This document shows, in pieces, positions 15,068 to 23,727 of a DNA stretch of 64,000 nt (position 1 is the first letter of the stretch; each line of letters opens with the position of its first letter). The notes under the pieces were generated by a model that saw only the letters and a list, made by a program, of their open reading frames with translations, did no database searches and was not told where the DNA came from. The stretch spans positions 1 through 64,000 of the forward strand of contig CAVYQS010000012.1 in NCBI GenBank assembly GCA_963770765.1, given 5' to 3'. This DNA is from CAVPCY01 sp963770765. Its GTDB lineage: Bacteria; Actinomycetota; Coriobacteriia; Anaerosomatales; PHET01. The translations under genes and the position numbers were made by a program.

Positions 15068-17574
15068 AAGCCGTCATCATGGCGGGCGGGGAGGGCACGC
15101 GACTGCGCCCCCTGACGTCACTCCTGCCCAAGCCCATGGTCCCGATCGTCAACCAGCCGGTCATGGAACACATCGTCGGCCTGGTCAAGCACCACGGGAT
15201 CGATGGTGTGGTTGCGACGCTCGCCTTCATGCCGCAGTTCATCCAGGACTACTTCGGCGATGGCGACGAGTGGGGCATGTCGATCGAGTATGCGATCGAG
15301 GAGACGCCGCTCGGGACGGCGGGCTCTGTGCGAAATGCTGAGAAGCTCCTGCCGCGCGATGAACCGTTCATCGTCATCAGTGGCGATGCGCTCACCGATA
15401 TCGACCTTACCGAGCTGGTCGAGTTCCACAAGCGCAAGGGCGGTGCGGTGACCATCGCACTCAAGGCCGTCGACGATCCGCTCGAGTTCGGCGTGGTCGT
15501 CACCGATTCCGACGGCCGGGTCGAGCGCTTCTTGGAGAAGCCCACCTGGGGTCAGGTGTTCAGCGATCAGATCAACACCGGCATCTACGTCATCGAACCG
15601 TGGGTGCTCGACGAGATCCCTGCCGACCGCCCCTACGACTTCTCGAGCGAGCTGTTCCCGTCGCTCATGGAGAAGGGGCACGCCATCTACGGCATGGTCA
15701 CCGAGGGCTACTGGTGCGATGTCGGTAGCCGCGAGAGCTACCTCCAAGTCCATAAGGACGTACTTGACGGCGCCGCGATGGTCTACATTCCGGGCGTTCA
15801 TGCTCGAGAGCATCTGTGGGTCTCCGACAGCGCGACCATCGCACCCGACGCGACCTTGGGCGACAAGGTCGTCATCGGTGAGAACGCGACCATCAGGGCG
15901 GGCGCTGTCATCGGTGATTACGTGGTGATCGGTGACAACTGTGTCGTGGGGGCCGACGTACGGATCGCACACTCGGTCGTATGGGACGACACCTTTATCG
16001 GCATGCACTCCACGATCTCGGGTGCGGTGCTCTGTCGTCACGTCGATGTGCGTGCGAGAGCCGTCGTCGACGTGGGAGCCACCATCGGCAACGAGTCCGT
16101 GGTGGGCAAGGGCGCTCATGTGGGTGCCGACGTTCAGGTCTACCCCTACAAGCGGATCGAAGCGTCCGCCACGGTGAACTCCTCGCTGATATGGGAGTCC
16201 GCCGGGTCACGTGCGATCTTCGCCGACGCCGGCATCTCGGGTCTGGTGGGGCTGGACATCACCCCTGAACTCGCTCTCAAGGTCGCCGAGGCGTACGGAA
16301 CCGTGCTGCCCAAGGGCGGCCACGTCGTTGTCACTCGAGACACCTCGAGAGCGGCGCGCATGGTCAAGAGAGCCATGGTGGCGGGCCTCAACGCCGCAGG
16401 CGTCAACGTCCGCGACCTCCGTGTGGCATCCCCGGCTCTCAGCCGCTTCACGACTCAGAAGACTCGCTGCGTAGGTGGCATACACGTGGCGGTCGGAGAC
16501 AACGACCCTCAGACGCTACAGATACGCTTCTTCGACAAGAACGGCCTTGACATCGCGCCCTGGGAGCAGAAGAAGATCGAGCGTCTGTACTTCCGGGGAG
16601 AGTTCCGGCGCGCCTTCCTCGACGAGGTCGGCGAGATCATCTATCCGCCGCGTCCACTCGAGTACTACTCGGCCGCGCTGCACGACGCGATCGTCGGCGC
16701 GGGACTCGAAGGCTCGTGGCGCAAGATCGTCGCGGACATGGGATGCGGAGCAGCGTCTCTCATCTTCCCGCAGGTGGCGCATGGCTGGCACATCAACCTG
16801 ATCGCGCTCAACCCCGTCATCGACGTGGAATCCTCCTCGGGGTGTGGCGAAGCGACACCCGAGTCGCTGAGCCTGCTGAAGGGAACATGCGAGCTCTTCG
16901 GCGCGGACTTCGGAGTCCAGTTCGATCGCGGAGCCGAGCGTGTGCGCTTCATGGACGTCTCGCGAGGGATGATCGACGGAGACACCGCGCTGCACATGGT
17001 CGTCGACTTGTGGTGCAAGACGCGGGAAGGGACCCCCGGCGCGATCGCGGTCCCGCTCACCGCCTCTTCGGCTGTTGAGACGATCGCGGCCGCGCACGGT
17101 CGAGAAGTCGTTCGTCCCGGACGTTCTCGGCGTGCCCTGGCGCAGGCGGTGCTCGAGGGACGAGCGGTCGTCGCGGGCGGCACGTTGGGTGGCTTCATCT
17201 TCGGCGACTTCTTCCCTGCATTCGACGGCGTGCTGACGGTCGCCATGGTCGCGCGGATGCTCGATCGTCTCGGGCTGAGCATCGGCGAGACCCTTGACGC
17301 GCTGCCTCCCTTCCACAAGAGCCACTCGGCGGTCTTCTGCCCTGTCGACCGCAAGGGAGCTGTGATGCGCGTGGTCACAGAACGGTCGTCAGGGCTCACC
17401 ACCGACCTCACCGAAGGCATACGGGTTCTCTACGATGATGGCTGGGCGCTCGTCTTGCCCGACTCCAGCGAACCCACGGTCAACATCTGGGCGGAAGGCT
17501 CCTCTCCGCGTGCCGTCGAGGAACGGGTGGCGGAATGGCAGGTGGTCGTCGAGTCGGCCATAGCCGAGCCCTAG
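15064..17574 (+). CDS. Mannose-1-phosphate guanylyltransferase-like protein with degenerate phosphomannomutase domain
   Basis: 836 residues. Residues 1-230 are a nucleotidyltransferase (MKAVIMAGGEGTRLRPLT, PKPMVPIVNQP). Residues about 240-370 are left-handed beta-helix hexapeptide repeats (VVIGENATIRAGAVIG...). From about 375 there is a phosphohexomutase-like region. That region lacks the catalytic centre: the TASHNP phosphoserine loop is replaced by GGIHVAVGDNDP (471-482), the DGDxDR metal loop by DRGAER (621-626), and the GExSGH sugar loop by GGTLGGFIF (705-713). Such fused proteins are known from Actinobacteria and cyanobacteria. I infer an active NDP-sugar synthase with a structural or regulatory C-terminal half. 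ATG 15064 overlaps the pgsA TGA. Sugar and nucleotide are unproven. Confidence 0.85.
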   Translation: MKAVIMAGGEGTRLRPLTSLLPKPMVPIVNQPVMEHIVGLVKHHGIDGVVATLAFMPQFIQDYFGDGDEWGMSIEYAIEETPLGTAGSVRNAEKLLPRDEPFIVISGDALTDIDLTELVEFHKRKGGAVTIALKAVDDPLEFGVVVTDSDGRVERFLEKPTWGQVFSDQINTGIYVIEPWVLDEIPADRPYDFSSELFPSLMEKGHAIYGMVTEGYWCDVGSRESYLQVHKDVLDGAAMVYIPGVHAREHLWVSDSATIAPDATLGDKVVIGENATIRAGAVIGDYVVIGDNCVVGADVRIAHSVVWDDTFIGMHSTISGAVLCRHVDVRARAVVDVGATIGNESVVGKGAHVGADVQVYPYKRIEASATVNSSLIWESAGSRAIFADAGISGLVGLDITPELALKVAEAYGTVLPKGGHVVVTRDTSRAARMVKRAMVAGLNAAGVNVRDLRVASPALSRFTTQKTRCVGGIHVAVGDNDPQTLQIRFFDKNGLDIAPWEQKKIERLYFRGEFRRAFLDEVGEIIYPPRPLEYYSAALHDAIVGAGLEGSWRKIVADMGCGAASLIFPQVAHGWHINLIALNPVIDVESSSGCGEATPESLSLLKGTCELFGADFGVQFDRGAERVRFMDVSRGMIDGDTALHMVVDLWCKTREGTPGAIAVPLTASSAVETIAAAHGREVVRPGRSRRALAQAVLEGRAVVAGGTLGGFIFGDFFPAFDGVLTVAMVARMLDRLGLSIGETLDALPPFHKSHSAVFCPVDRKGAVMRVVTERSSGLTTDLTEGIRVLYDDGWALVLPDSSEPTVNIWAEGSSPRAVEERVAEWQVVVESAIAEP

Positions 17575-17720
17575 ACAGCTGGCGTGACCCTTGCTCCATG
17601 ATTCCGACAACGGGGTAACGGGCTCATGACGCCGCGGGGCACGTTCTACACGCGCGATTAGAATCATCTGAGCGCACGGCTGCTCGCGAATCCGAGCCTC
17701 TCGGCGTCTGACAGACTCGC

Positions 17721-19637
17721 GTGACACCATTCAAGAGAGAGCCGCTGTTGACGGAGTACGAGACTCAAGACGAACCGCGCATCGACTATGCGCAACGACG
17801 CCACGAACGTGCCGCGATGCGCTCCACTTCGAGGAGCCGACGGGCGCCGTGGATCGTCGCTGCCGTCGTCGCGGTTCTTGTGGTGGCGATCGTCGCGGCT
17901 GAGATGGCCTCGTCTTACGGTCGCGTGCACTCCGGCGTGACGGTCTCGGGTGTGGACGTGGGCGGTCTGACGGCATCGAACGCCGCCCTCGAACTCGAGA
18001 AGCAGCTCCCCGGCAAGACCACCGCACCCGTTGTCGTTGTGCACGGCGACAAACAGTGGTCGGTGACCGCCGAGGAGATCGGCCTTGACTTCGACTATCA
18101 GAGCCTCGCTGATGACGCGATGGCCGTCGGTCGATCCGGTGGGCTTATCACATCTGCAACGGACAGGATCGACGCATGGCTGGGCGGCACGAACCTCGCC
18201 GCGACCGCCCAATCAGATACGGAGAAGATGGACGCGGTGATCGACGCCATCGCGGAAGGGTCCAACGTCGCACCCGTTGACGCCACGGTGGAGTTCAGGG
18301 ACGGCGTCCCGGAGGTGATTCCCTCGGAGAACGGTGTCGCGCTGCGCCGTGACGCAATGAAGGCCTCGATTCTCGCCGCGATGCTCTCCGACGAACGACG
18401 GGTTCAGGTGCCCGTCGAGACAGCTGCCGTCCAGGTCACCGAGGCCGAAGCAGCCGCAGCCGCCGAAGTCGCCAAGACGATGGTCGCAGGACCTGTCGAG
18501 GTCGCTTACGAGTCGAAGACGTGGACCTTCGATGCCGACGACATCGCGAAGTGGATCGTATTCCGCCGCAGCGATGACACCGCGACACCCGAGGCGGTCG
18601 CCACGTCCACTGCCTCGCAGAACGTCACCTTGATCCCGATGATCTCCGCCAAGAAGGCCGCCAAGACGGTCGTGCCGGCTGTGGGCGCCAAGGTCGGGCG
18701 CAAGGCCAAGAATGCACGGTTCAAGACCGCCAACGGGCAGGTCACCATCGTCCCGTCCGAAGACGGAGTCGGGCCCGACATGGACGCGCTGGCTTCGTCG
18801 CTCACAACCACGCTGGCAGACGCGAACTCCGAGCGCCGTGCCGAAATGAAGACAGCGCTCACCAGACCGGCGATCACGACCGAAGACGCAGAGTCCATGG
18901 GCATCCGCGAGCGCCTGTCGCGCTTCACCACGACCTTCGCCAGCGGCAACCGTTCGCGGGTCAACAACATCCACACTCTCGGGGATTCGCTCGACGGCAC
19001 TCTGATCGCACCCGGCAAGACGTTCTCGTTCAACGGCACTGTCGGGCAGAGAACCGCCGAGAAGGGCTACCAGGAGGCCAACGCCATCGTGAACGGCAAG
19101 CTGGTTCCCCAGCTGGGTGGCGGCATCTGCCAAGTGGGAACGACGATCTTCAACGCCGTCTTCGAGTCGGGCTTGCCTGTGGTTCAGAGGCGCAACCACT
19201 CCTTCTACATCTCGCACTATCCCAAAGGTCGCGATGCGACGGTCTCGTGGGGTGGCCCGGACTTCAAGTTCAAGAACGACACGGACGAATGGGTCCTCGT
19301 CTCGGTCTCCTATACGAACTCATCGATAACCGTCGCGCTCTACGGGACCGACCCCGGCTACGATGTGGAAGCCGAGGTAGGCGAGTGGCGTAACGTACGC
19401 GACTTCCCGGTCGAGGAGGTCAAGGACAAGACCATGGCCAAGGGCGTGCGCGTTGTCGAGGATCCCGGTGTCGACGGGAAGTCCATCACCGTCAAGCGCA
19501 TCGTCAGCAAGGACGGCGAGAAGATCCGCACGGATTCGTTCGTCTCGGTGTATAAACCGAAGACAGAGGTTGTTCGCGTAGGGACGAAGAAGATCGAGGC
19601 CGAAGTGCCTGAACCGGCACCGACCGAGAAGCCCTGA
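17721..19637 (+). CDS. VanW-family protein with peptidoglycan-binding and G5 domains
   Basis: 638-residue envelope protein. A cytoplasmic basic N-terminus precedes one membrane span (about 44-62). Outside it has two YoaR/PG_binding_4-like repeats (SGVDVGGLTASNAALEL; a second around 200-330), the VanW domain (FSFNGTVGQRTAEKGYQEAN; GGGICQVGTTIFNA; RNHSFYISHYP) and a C-terminal G5 domain (TVKRIVSKDGEKIRTD...VYKPKTEVVRVG). This set is common in Gram-positive cell-wall proteins of uncertain role; VanW was named from vancomycin clusters, which is no proof of resistance. The start is GTG 17721 or TTG 17748. A TAGAAT element at 17659-17664 may be its -10 box. Confidence 0.85.
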   Translation: MTPFKREPLLTEYETQDEPRIDYAQRRHERAAMRSTSRSRRAPWIVAAVVAVLVVAIVAAEMASSYGRVHSGVTVSGVDVGGLTASNAALELEKQLPGKTTAPVVVVHGDKQWSVTAEEIGLDFDYQSLADDAMAVGRSGGLITSATDRIDAWLGGTNLAATAQSDTEKMDAVIDAIAEGSNVAPVDATVEFRDGVPEVIPSENGVALRRDAMKASILAAMLSDERRVQVPVETAAVQVTEAEAAAAAEVAKTMVAGPVEVAYESKTWTFDADDIAKWIVFRRSDDTATPEAVATSTASQNVTLIPMISAKKAAKTVVPAVGAKVGRKAKNARFKTANGQVTIVPSEDGVGPDMDALASSLTTTLADANSERRAEMKTALTRPAITTEDAESMGIRERLSRFTTTFASGNRSRVNNIHTLGDSLDGTLIAPGKTFSFNGTVGQRTAEKGYQEANAIVNGKLVPQLGGGICQVGTTIFNAVFESGLPVVQRRNHSFYISHYPKGRDATVSWGGPDFKFKNDTDEWVLVSVSYTNSSITVALYGTDPGYDVEAEVGEWRNVRDFPVEEVKDKTMAKGVRVVEDPGVDGKSITVKRIVSKDGEKIRTDSFVSVYKPKTEVVRVGTKKIEAEVPEPAPTEKP

Positions 19638-19680
19638 ACGCCGGGTCAGCTCGGCTTCGTCGTCGAAAGTGGGGGAATCC

Positions 19681-20985
19681 GTGTATCAGTCGCAGTACGA
19701 GGCGATGGTTCGAGACCAGCTCGAATCGCTCCAGCTCGAGCGCTTGCAGGAACTGCTGGTCAGGGTCTACGACAACGTTCCCACGTATCGCAGGAAGTTC
19801 GATGACGCAGGTTTCGACCCTCGTTCGATCGCCTCGCTCGACCAGTTGCATACGGTACCGTTCACCGTCAAAGACGACCTCCGCGCCGCGTACCCCTACG
19901 GCATGTTCGCCGTCCCCCTACGCGACATCGTGCGAGTCCACTCCTCCTCCGGCACCACCGGCCAAGTCAGTGTCGTAGGCTACACGGCCGGAGATGTCGA
20001 CCGCTGGGCCGATCTGATGGCGCGTACGTTCAGTGCCGCCGGCACCAGCGCCGACGACGTCGTCCAAGTCGCCTACGGCTACGGTCTGTTCACCGGGGGG
20101 CTCGGCGCGCACTACGGCTCGGAGCGGCTCGGGGCGCTCACGATCCCGATCTCCGGCGGCAACACCAAGCGTCAGGTGCAGGTTCTCAAGGACTTCGGCA
20201 CGACGGTCTTGGCGTGTACACCGAGCTACGCGCTGCTGCTCGCCGAGACTGCGCGCGACATGGGTATCGACCCGCTCACGCTTCCCCTGAAGATCGGCGT
20301 GTTCGGCGCCGAGCCCTGGAGTGAAGGGATGCGCGCTCAGATCGAACGAGAGCTGGGCGTCAAGGCGATCGACATCTACGGTCTGTCCGAGGTACTCGGC
20401 CCCGGAGTGGCCACCGAGTGCGAGCACCAGCACGGTCTTCATGTGTTCGAGGACCACTTCATCATCGAGATCATAGACCCTGTGACCTTGCAGCCTGTGC
20501 CGGATGGGGAGGTCGGAGAGGTCGTCTTCACGACCTTGACCAAAGAGGGTATCCCGGTCATCCGCTATCGGACCCGCGACATCAGTCGGATCATTCCGGA
20601 GCCATGCCCGTGCGGTCGCACGATGCGCCGAATGGAGCGCGTGACCGGCCGCAGTGACGACATGCTCATCATCAGAGGGGTCAACGTCTATCCCAGCCAG
20701 ATCGAGCAGGTCCTCCTCGGCATCGAGATGGTCGCGCCTCACTATCAGGTCGTGCTGACCAAGCGCGGTTCGATGGACCACGTCGAGGTTCACGTGGAGG
20801 TCGCGCCCGAGTTCGCGTTCGATGAGGTCAGGGAACTCGAGCGGCTGCAGGCACGCGTGCGTTCGGAGATACAGTCCGTCCTCGCTGTCTCCATCGCCGT
20901 CAAGCTCGTCGAGCCGAAGTCCATCGCTCGGAGCGAAGGCAAGGCCAAGCGGGTCGTGGACCTGCGTTCAGAAGGGGGTGCCTAG
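19681..20985 (+). CDS. paaK: Phenylacetate-CoA ligase family enzyme (first copy)
   Basis: 434-residue AMP-forming CoA ligase of the PaaK family, activating aryl acids (phenylacetate, indoleacetate) with ATP and CoA. The P-loop is HSSSGTTGQVSVVGYT. The hinge and adenylate motifs include DIYGLSEVLGPGVATECE and YRTRDISRII. The C-terminal GRSDDMLIIRGVNVYPSQIE is diagnostic. GTG 19681 has GGGGGA 6 nt upstream. It is followed 3 nt later by a tandem ACT protein, an arrangement echoed by the iorAB-ACT unit. A second PaaK at 42422 has the same architecture. Besides activation, these enzymes can run with aryl-CoA made by Ior, regenerating ATP. Confidence 0.9.
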   Translation: MYQSQYEAMVRDQLESLQLERLQELLVRVYDNVPTYRRKFDDAGFDPRSIASLDQLHTVPFTVKDDLRAAYPYGMFAVPLRDIVRVHSSSGTTGQVSVVGYTAGDVDRWADLMARTFSAAGTSADDVVQVAYGYGLFTGGLGAHYGSERLGALTIPISGGNTKRQVQVLKDFGTTVLACTPSYALLLAETARDMGIDPLTLPLKIGVFGAEPWSEGMRAQIERELGVKAIDIYGLSEVLGPGVATECEHQHGLHVFEDHFIIEIIDPVTLQPVPDGEVGEVVFTTLTKEGIPVIRYRTRDISRIIPEPCPCGRTMRRMERVTGRSDDMLIIRGVNVYPSQIEQVLLGIEMVAPHYQVVLTKRGSMDHVEVHVEVAPEFAFDEVRELERLQARVRSEIQSVLAVSIAVKLVEPKSIARSEGKAKRVVDLRSEGGA

Positions 20986-20988
20986 GTC

Positions 20989-21423
20989 ATGGTCGAGCAG
21001 GTGAGTGTCTTTCTCGAGAACACGTCAGGACGCCTGGCGCAGCTCACACGTGCGCTCGGACATGCGGGCATCGACATGCACGCGCTCATGGTGGCCGATA
21101 CCTCCGAGTTCGGGGTCGTCCGCATCATCTGTGACGCTCCGGCCACCGCGAAAGCGGTCTTGGAGGAGAACGGTTTCGGCGCGTCGATCACCCACGTGAT
21201 CGCCGTCGAGGTCCCCGACAGGCCCGGCGGCCTGGCAGATGTGTTGGAGGCCCTCGACCGCAGCTCCATGAACGTCGAGTACGCCTACTGCTTCGTGAAG
21301 CCCGCCGGTGGATCTGCGATCGACGTGCTCAAGATCGACGATCAGGACGCCGAGGCAGCACTCTCGGCCGCAGGGTTCCGCGTGCTCGCGCCGTCGGACC
21401 TGTACTCCGCCGAGTCGGCCTGA
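20989..21423 (+). CDS. Tandem ACT-domain protein
   Basis: 144 residues made of two ACT domains (QVSVFLENTSGRLAQLTRAL...; VIAVEVPDRPGGLADVLEAL...). ACT domains bind amino acids or related small molecules. It starts 3 nt after paaK and is homologous to the ACT protein behind iorB (36088). I infer a ligand-sensing subunit or regulator of aryl-acid/2-oxoacid metabolism. Its last 82 nt overlap the end of the convergent GGDEF-like gene, which is unusual. Confidence 0.85.
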   Translation: MVEQVSVFLENTSGRLAQLTRALGHAGIDMHALMVADTSEFGVVRIICDAPATAKAVLEENGFGASITHVIAVEVPDRPGGLADVLEALDRSSMNVEYAYCFVKPAGGSAIDVLKIDDQDAEAALSAAGFRVLAPSDLYSAESA

Positions 21424-22208
21424 TCCACTTCCGGCGCGATCAAGCCGATGAGGGCGTCGATGTCCGCGACGTTCTCGGGTGCCGACAGCAGTCTGACGCG
21501 TACCGCCTCGTCGCGAGAGCCGAGAGCCGCTCGCACCCCGTCGGCCGCGCGCTGTGCGACGATATGGCCGCCCGCCTGGGGTGTGTGCGGAAGCACTACC
21601 ACGAACCTGCCGTCATCGAGGCGTGCGATCTCGTCGACCATGCGCACGCTCGTCCGGATGTGGTCCGCGAGCTTCCTGATCATCGTCCTTTGGCGAGAAG
21701 CGCTCACGCCGTCGAAGAGGGACGGCGACATCGTCAGCAGGACCACCGAGAAAGGCTCCTGATACCGTGTTGAGCGCTCTCGCGCCGAAACCAGCGTCCG
21801 GTGGGCCCATGCCTGGTTGTACACGCGACTCCAGTCATCGAGCGCGTTACCGCTCTCGAGCACCGCGATTCCATGTTTGAAGCGGCTGCAGACCTCGCCG
21901 CCCACCACGCCGACCATGCCGAAGGCGACGAGGCGCGACGCCATCACCAGCGTGTCACCGTAGCTCACCGCGGTCGACGAGAACAGCTCCGTCCTCAGGA
22001 TCACGTAGATCGCAGAGGCTACGATCGCGGCGATCATGCCACCCTTGGCACCGAAGCGCACCGCGCCGAAGAGGACGCCGAGAAGCAGTATCTGGGCCGC
22101 GATCTCAGAGTACTCGGGAGAGGGACCGGTCAGCTGCACAGTGATCGAAGCGAAGACGGTGACCCCGCCCACTATCAGCAGCAATCGTTCGAACCGCATG
22201 TACTTCAT
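21342..22208 (-). CDS. Membrane protein with degenerate GGDEF domain retaining the I-site
   Basis: 288 residues: three to four hydrophobic spans in residues 8-105, then a GGDEF-like domain from about 122 (ALDDWSRVYNQAWAHRTL aligns with the usual DxLTGLxNRR start). The active site reads LDDGRF (197-202) where GGDEF is expected, so cyclase activity is very unlikely. The product-inhibition I-site RxxD is present at the exact spacing: Arg189-Met-Val-Asp192, then Arg196 before the active-site position. I infer a membrane c-di-GMP receptor like PelD- or PopA-type degenerate proteins. ATG 22208 is preceded by GGGGGGAAG. The 3' end runs 82 nt into the convergent ACT gene. Confidence 0.75.
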   Translation of the reverse strand: MKYMRFERLLLIVGGVTVFASITVQLTGPSPEYSEIAAQILLLGVLFGAVRFGAKGGMIAAIVASAIYVILRTELFSSTAVSYGDTLVMASRLVAFGMVGVVGGEVCSRFKHGIAVLESGNALDDWSRVYNQAWAHRTLVSARERSTRYQEPFSVVLLTMSPSLFDGVSASRQRTMIRKLADHIRTSVRMVDEIARLDDGRFVVVLPHTPQAGGHIVAQRAADGVRAALGSRDEAVRVRLLSAPENVADIDALIGLIAPEVDQADSAEYRSDGASTRNPAAESAASAS

Positions 22209-22358
22209 GCTTCCCCCCGCGTGAACGTCGGCGGCGGACTTCTGACCCGCCGGCTCGACCTGACGGCCACTTTCACATCTTCACCATGGAGCGGTGGCAT
22301 ACTCTTACGTGCACCAGCACGCACTTCACCTGTGCGCCGATGGCCCTCACAACCCGCG

Positions 22359-23657
22359 ATGGGAGAGTTCGAAGACCCCTTGCAGCGAAATGCGCGTAGT
22401 TCACGTCACCTCACTATCGGCAGATTCCCACCGCTGAATGAGTCCTTGGTCGCCGCGATGATCGTCTTGGCGGTCTTCGCCGGACTCTGCACCCCGGTGG
22501 AGCACGCGCGCGCGTCTATACGGTCGAGTGATCGTGTCGATGGGACCGGATACTCGGAGATCGGCGTGCCGAAGGCCGCGATGCCCGACGTTCAGATGAA
22601 GGCCGGTGCGCTCGTCACCGAAGATGGACGTGTTCTGTGGAGCAGGGGGGTCGACGACCGGCGGGCCGTCGCCAGTCTCACGAAGATCATGACGGCCATC
22701 GTCGCCATCGAGAACTCCACCCCCGATGAGATGGTGACCGTCCCGCGTGCATCCGGTGGGGTGGGGGAGTCCACGTCGTTTCTTCGCGTCGGCGAGAAGC
22801 TTCCGATGTCGGAGATGCTCGAGGCCCTCCTCGTGAAGTCCGGCAACGATGCGGCCTTCACCATCGCAGCTCACGTGGCGGGCGGTGAGGAGGAGTTCGC
22901 ACGGCTGATGAACGACAAGGCACGCGAACTCGGACTCACGAGTACCACCTTCAAGAACTCCCACGGCCTGGACCAATCCGGGCACCGCTCGTCCGCCGCC
23001 GACCTTGCGGTCCTGGCCCGCTATGCGATGACCAAGCCGGCGTTCCGGGAGATCGTCGGCCAGAAGACGGCGCGGATCGGCAGCGGCAAGCGCGCTGAGA
23101 AGGTACAGAACACCAACGTGTTGATCGGCAACTACGATGGCGCCAACGGCATCAAGACCGGGTGGACCGACGACGCCGGCTACTGCGTCATCGTGTCCTC
23201 CCGACGAGGCGATATCGAGCTCTACGCGGTGGTGCTGGGGGCGCCGGGGGAGCTGCAGCGGTTTCGTGACGCAAGGACCCTCCTTGACTTCGGCTTCGCG
23301 CACTATCGCCCACAGCGCATCGCGTCGTCAGGTACGGTCATCGGTGAGGCGCCGGTAGCCGAGTACATCGACCGCGCCGCTCCGGCTGCGGTCTCCCAAG
23401 ACACCACCATATCGGTGTTCGATCTGGCCGGACCGATCACACGCACGGTGAGCGTGGCGCGCGTGCAAGCCCCGGTCTCTGCCGGACAGCGGGTGGGTGT
23501 GGTCCGGTTCACACAGAACGGTGCCGTCGTCGCAAGCGTTCCCCTTGTGGCCACCACTTCGGTCCCGGACCCTTCACCGTTGCAGCGGGTGGGCATTGCG
23601 ATAACCCGCGTGTGGCTTCGTCTCAGCGGTGCCGCGGGCGACGATGGAGGCCCTTGA
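22359..23657 (+). CDS. dacF: D-alanyl-D-alanine carboxypeptidase (peptidase S11, PBP5-like)
   Basis: About 432 residues, exported penicillin-binding serine carboxypeptidase trimming the terminal D-Ala of peptidoglycan stem peptides. All three motifs are present: SLTK (VASLTKIMTAIVAIE), SGN (LVKSGNDAAFTIAAH) and KTG (GIKTGWTDDAGYCVI). A hydrophobic signal segment ends near EHARA. The C-terminal part has a beta domain and a weak amphipathic tail. The start is uncertain: ATG 22359 gives a long cytoplasmic lead before the signal segment and has no good ribosome site. The symbol dacF is by family only. The stop lies 70 nt before gcvT. Confidence 0.9.
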   Translation: MGEFEDPLQRNARSSRHLTIGRFPPLNESLVAAMIVLAVFAGLCTPVEHARASIRSSDRVDGTGYSEIGVPKAAMPDVQMKAGALVTEDGRVLWSRGVDDRRAVASLTKIMTAIVAIENSTPDEMVTVPRASGGVGESTSFLRVGEKLPMSEMLEALLVKSGNDAAFTIAAHVAGGEEEFARLMNDKARELGLTSTTFKNSHGLDQSGHRSSAADLAVLARYAMTKPAFREIVGQKTARIGSGKRAEKVQNTNVLIGNYDGANGIKTGWTDDAGYCVIVSSRRGDIELYAVVLGAPGELQRFRDARTLLDFGFAHYRPQRIASSGTVIGEAPVAEYIDRAAPAAVSQDTTISVFDLAGPITRTVSVARVQAPVSAGQRVGVVRFTQNGAVVASVPLVATTSVPDPSPLQRVGIAITRVWLRLSGAAGDDGGP

Positions 23658-23727
23658 TCCCGGTGCGATAGCCTATGAGGGTCACGTTGTACCAGTCCGA
23701 CGCGCCGCACGTGAGGGGAGTACCCGC

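Noticed and set aside
23658..23727. Glycine riboswitch upstream of gcvT
   Set aside because: The gap is only 70 nt including the ribosome site, too short for even one aptamer, and no conserved core is visible.
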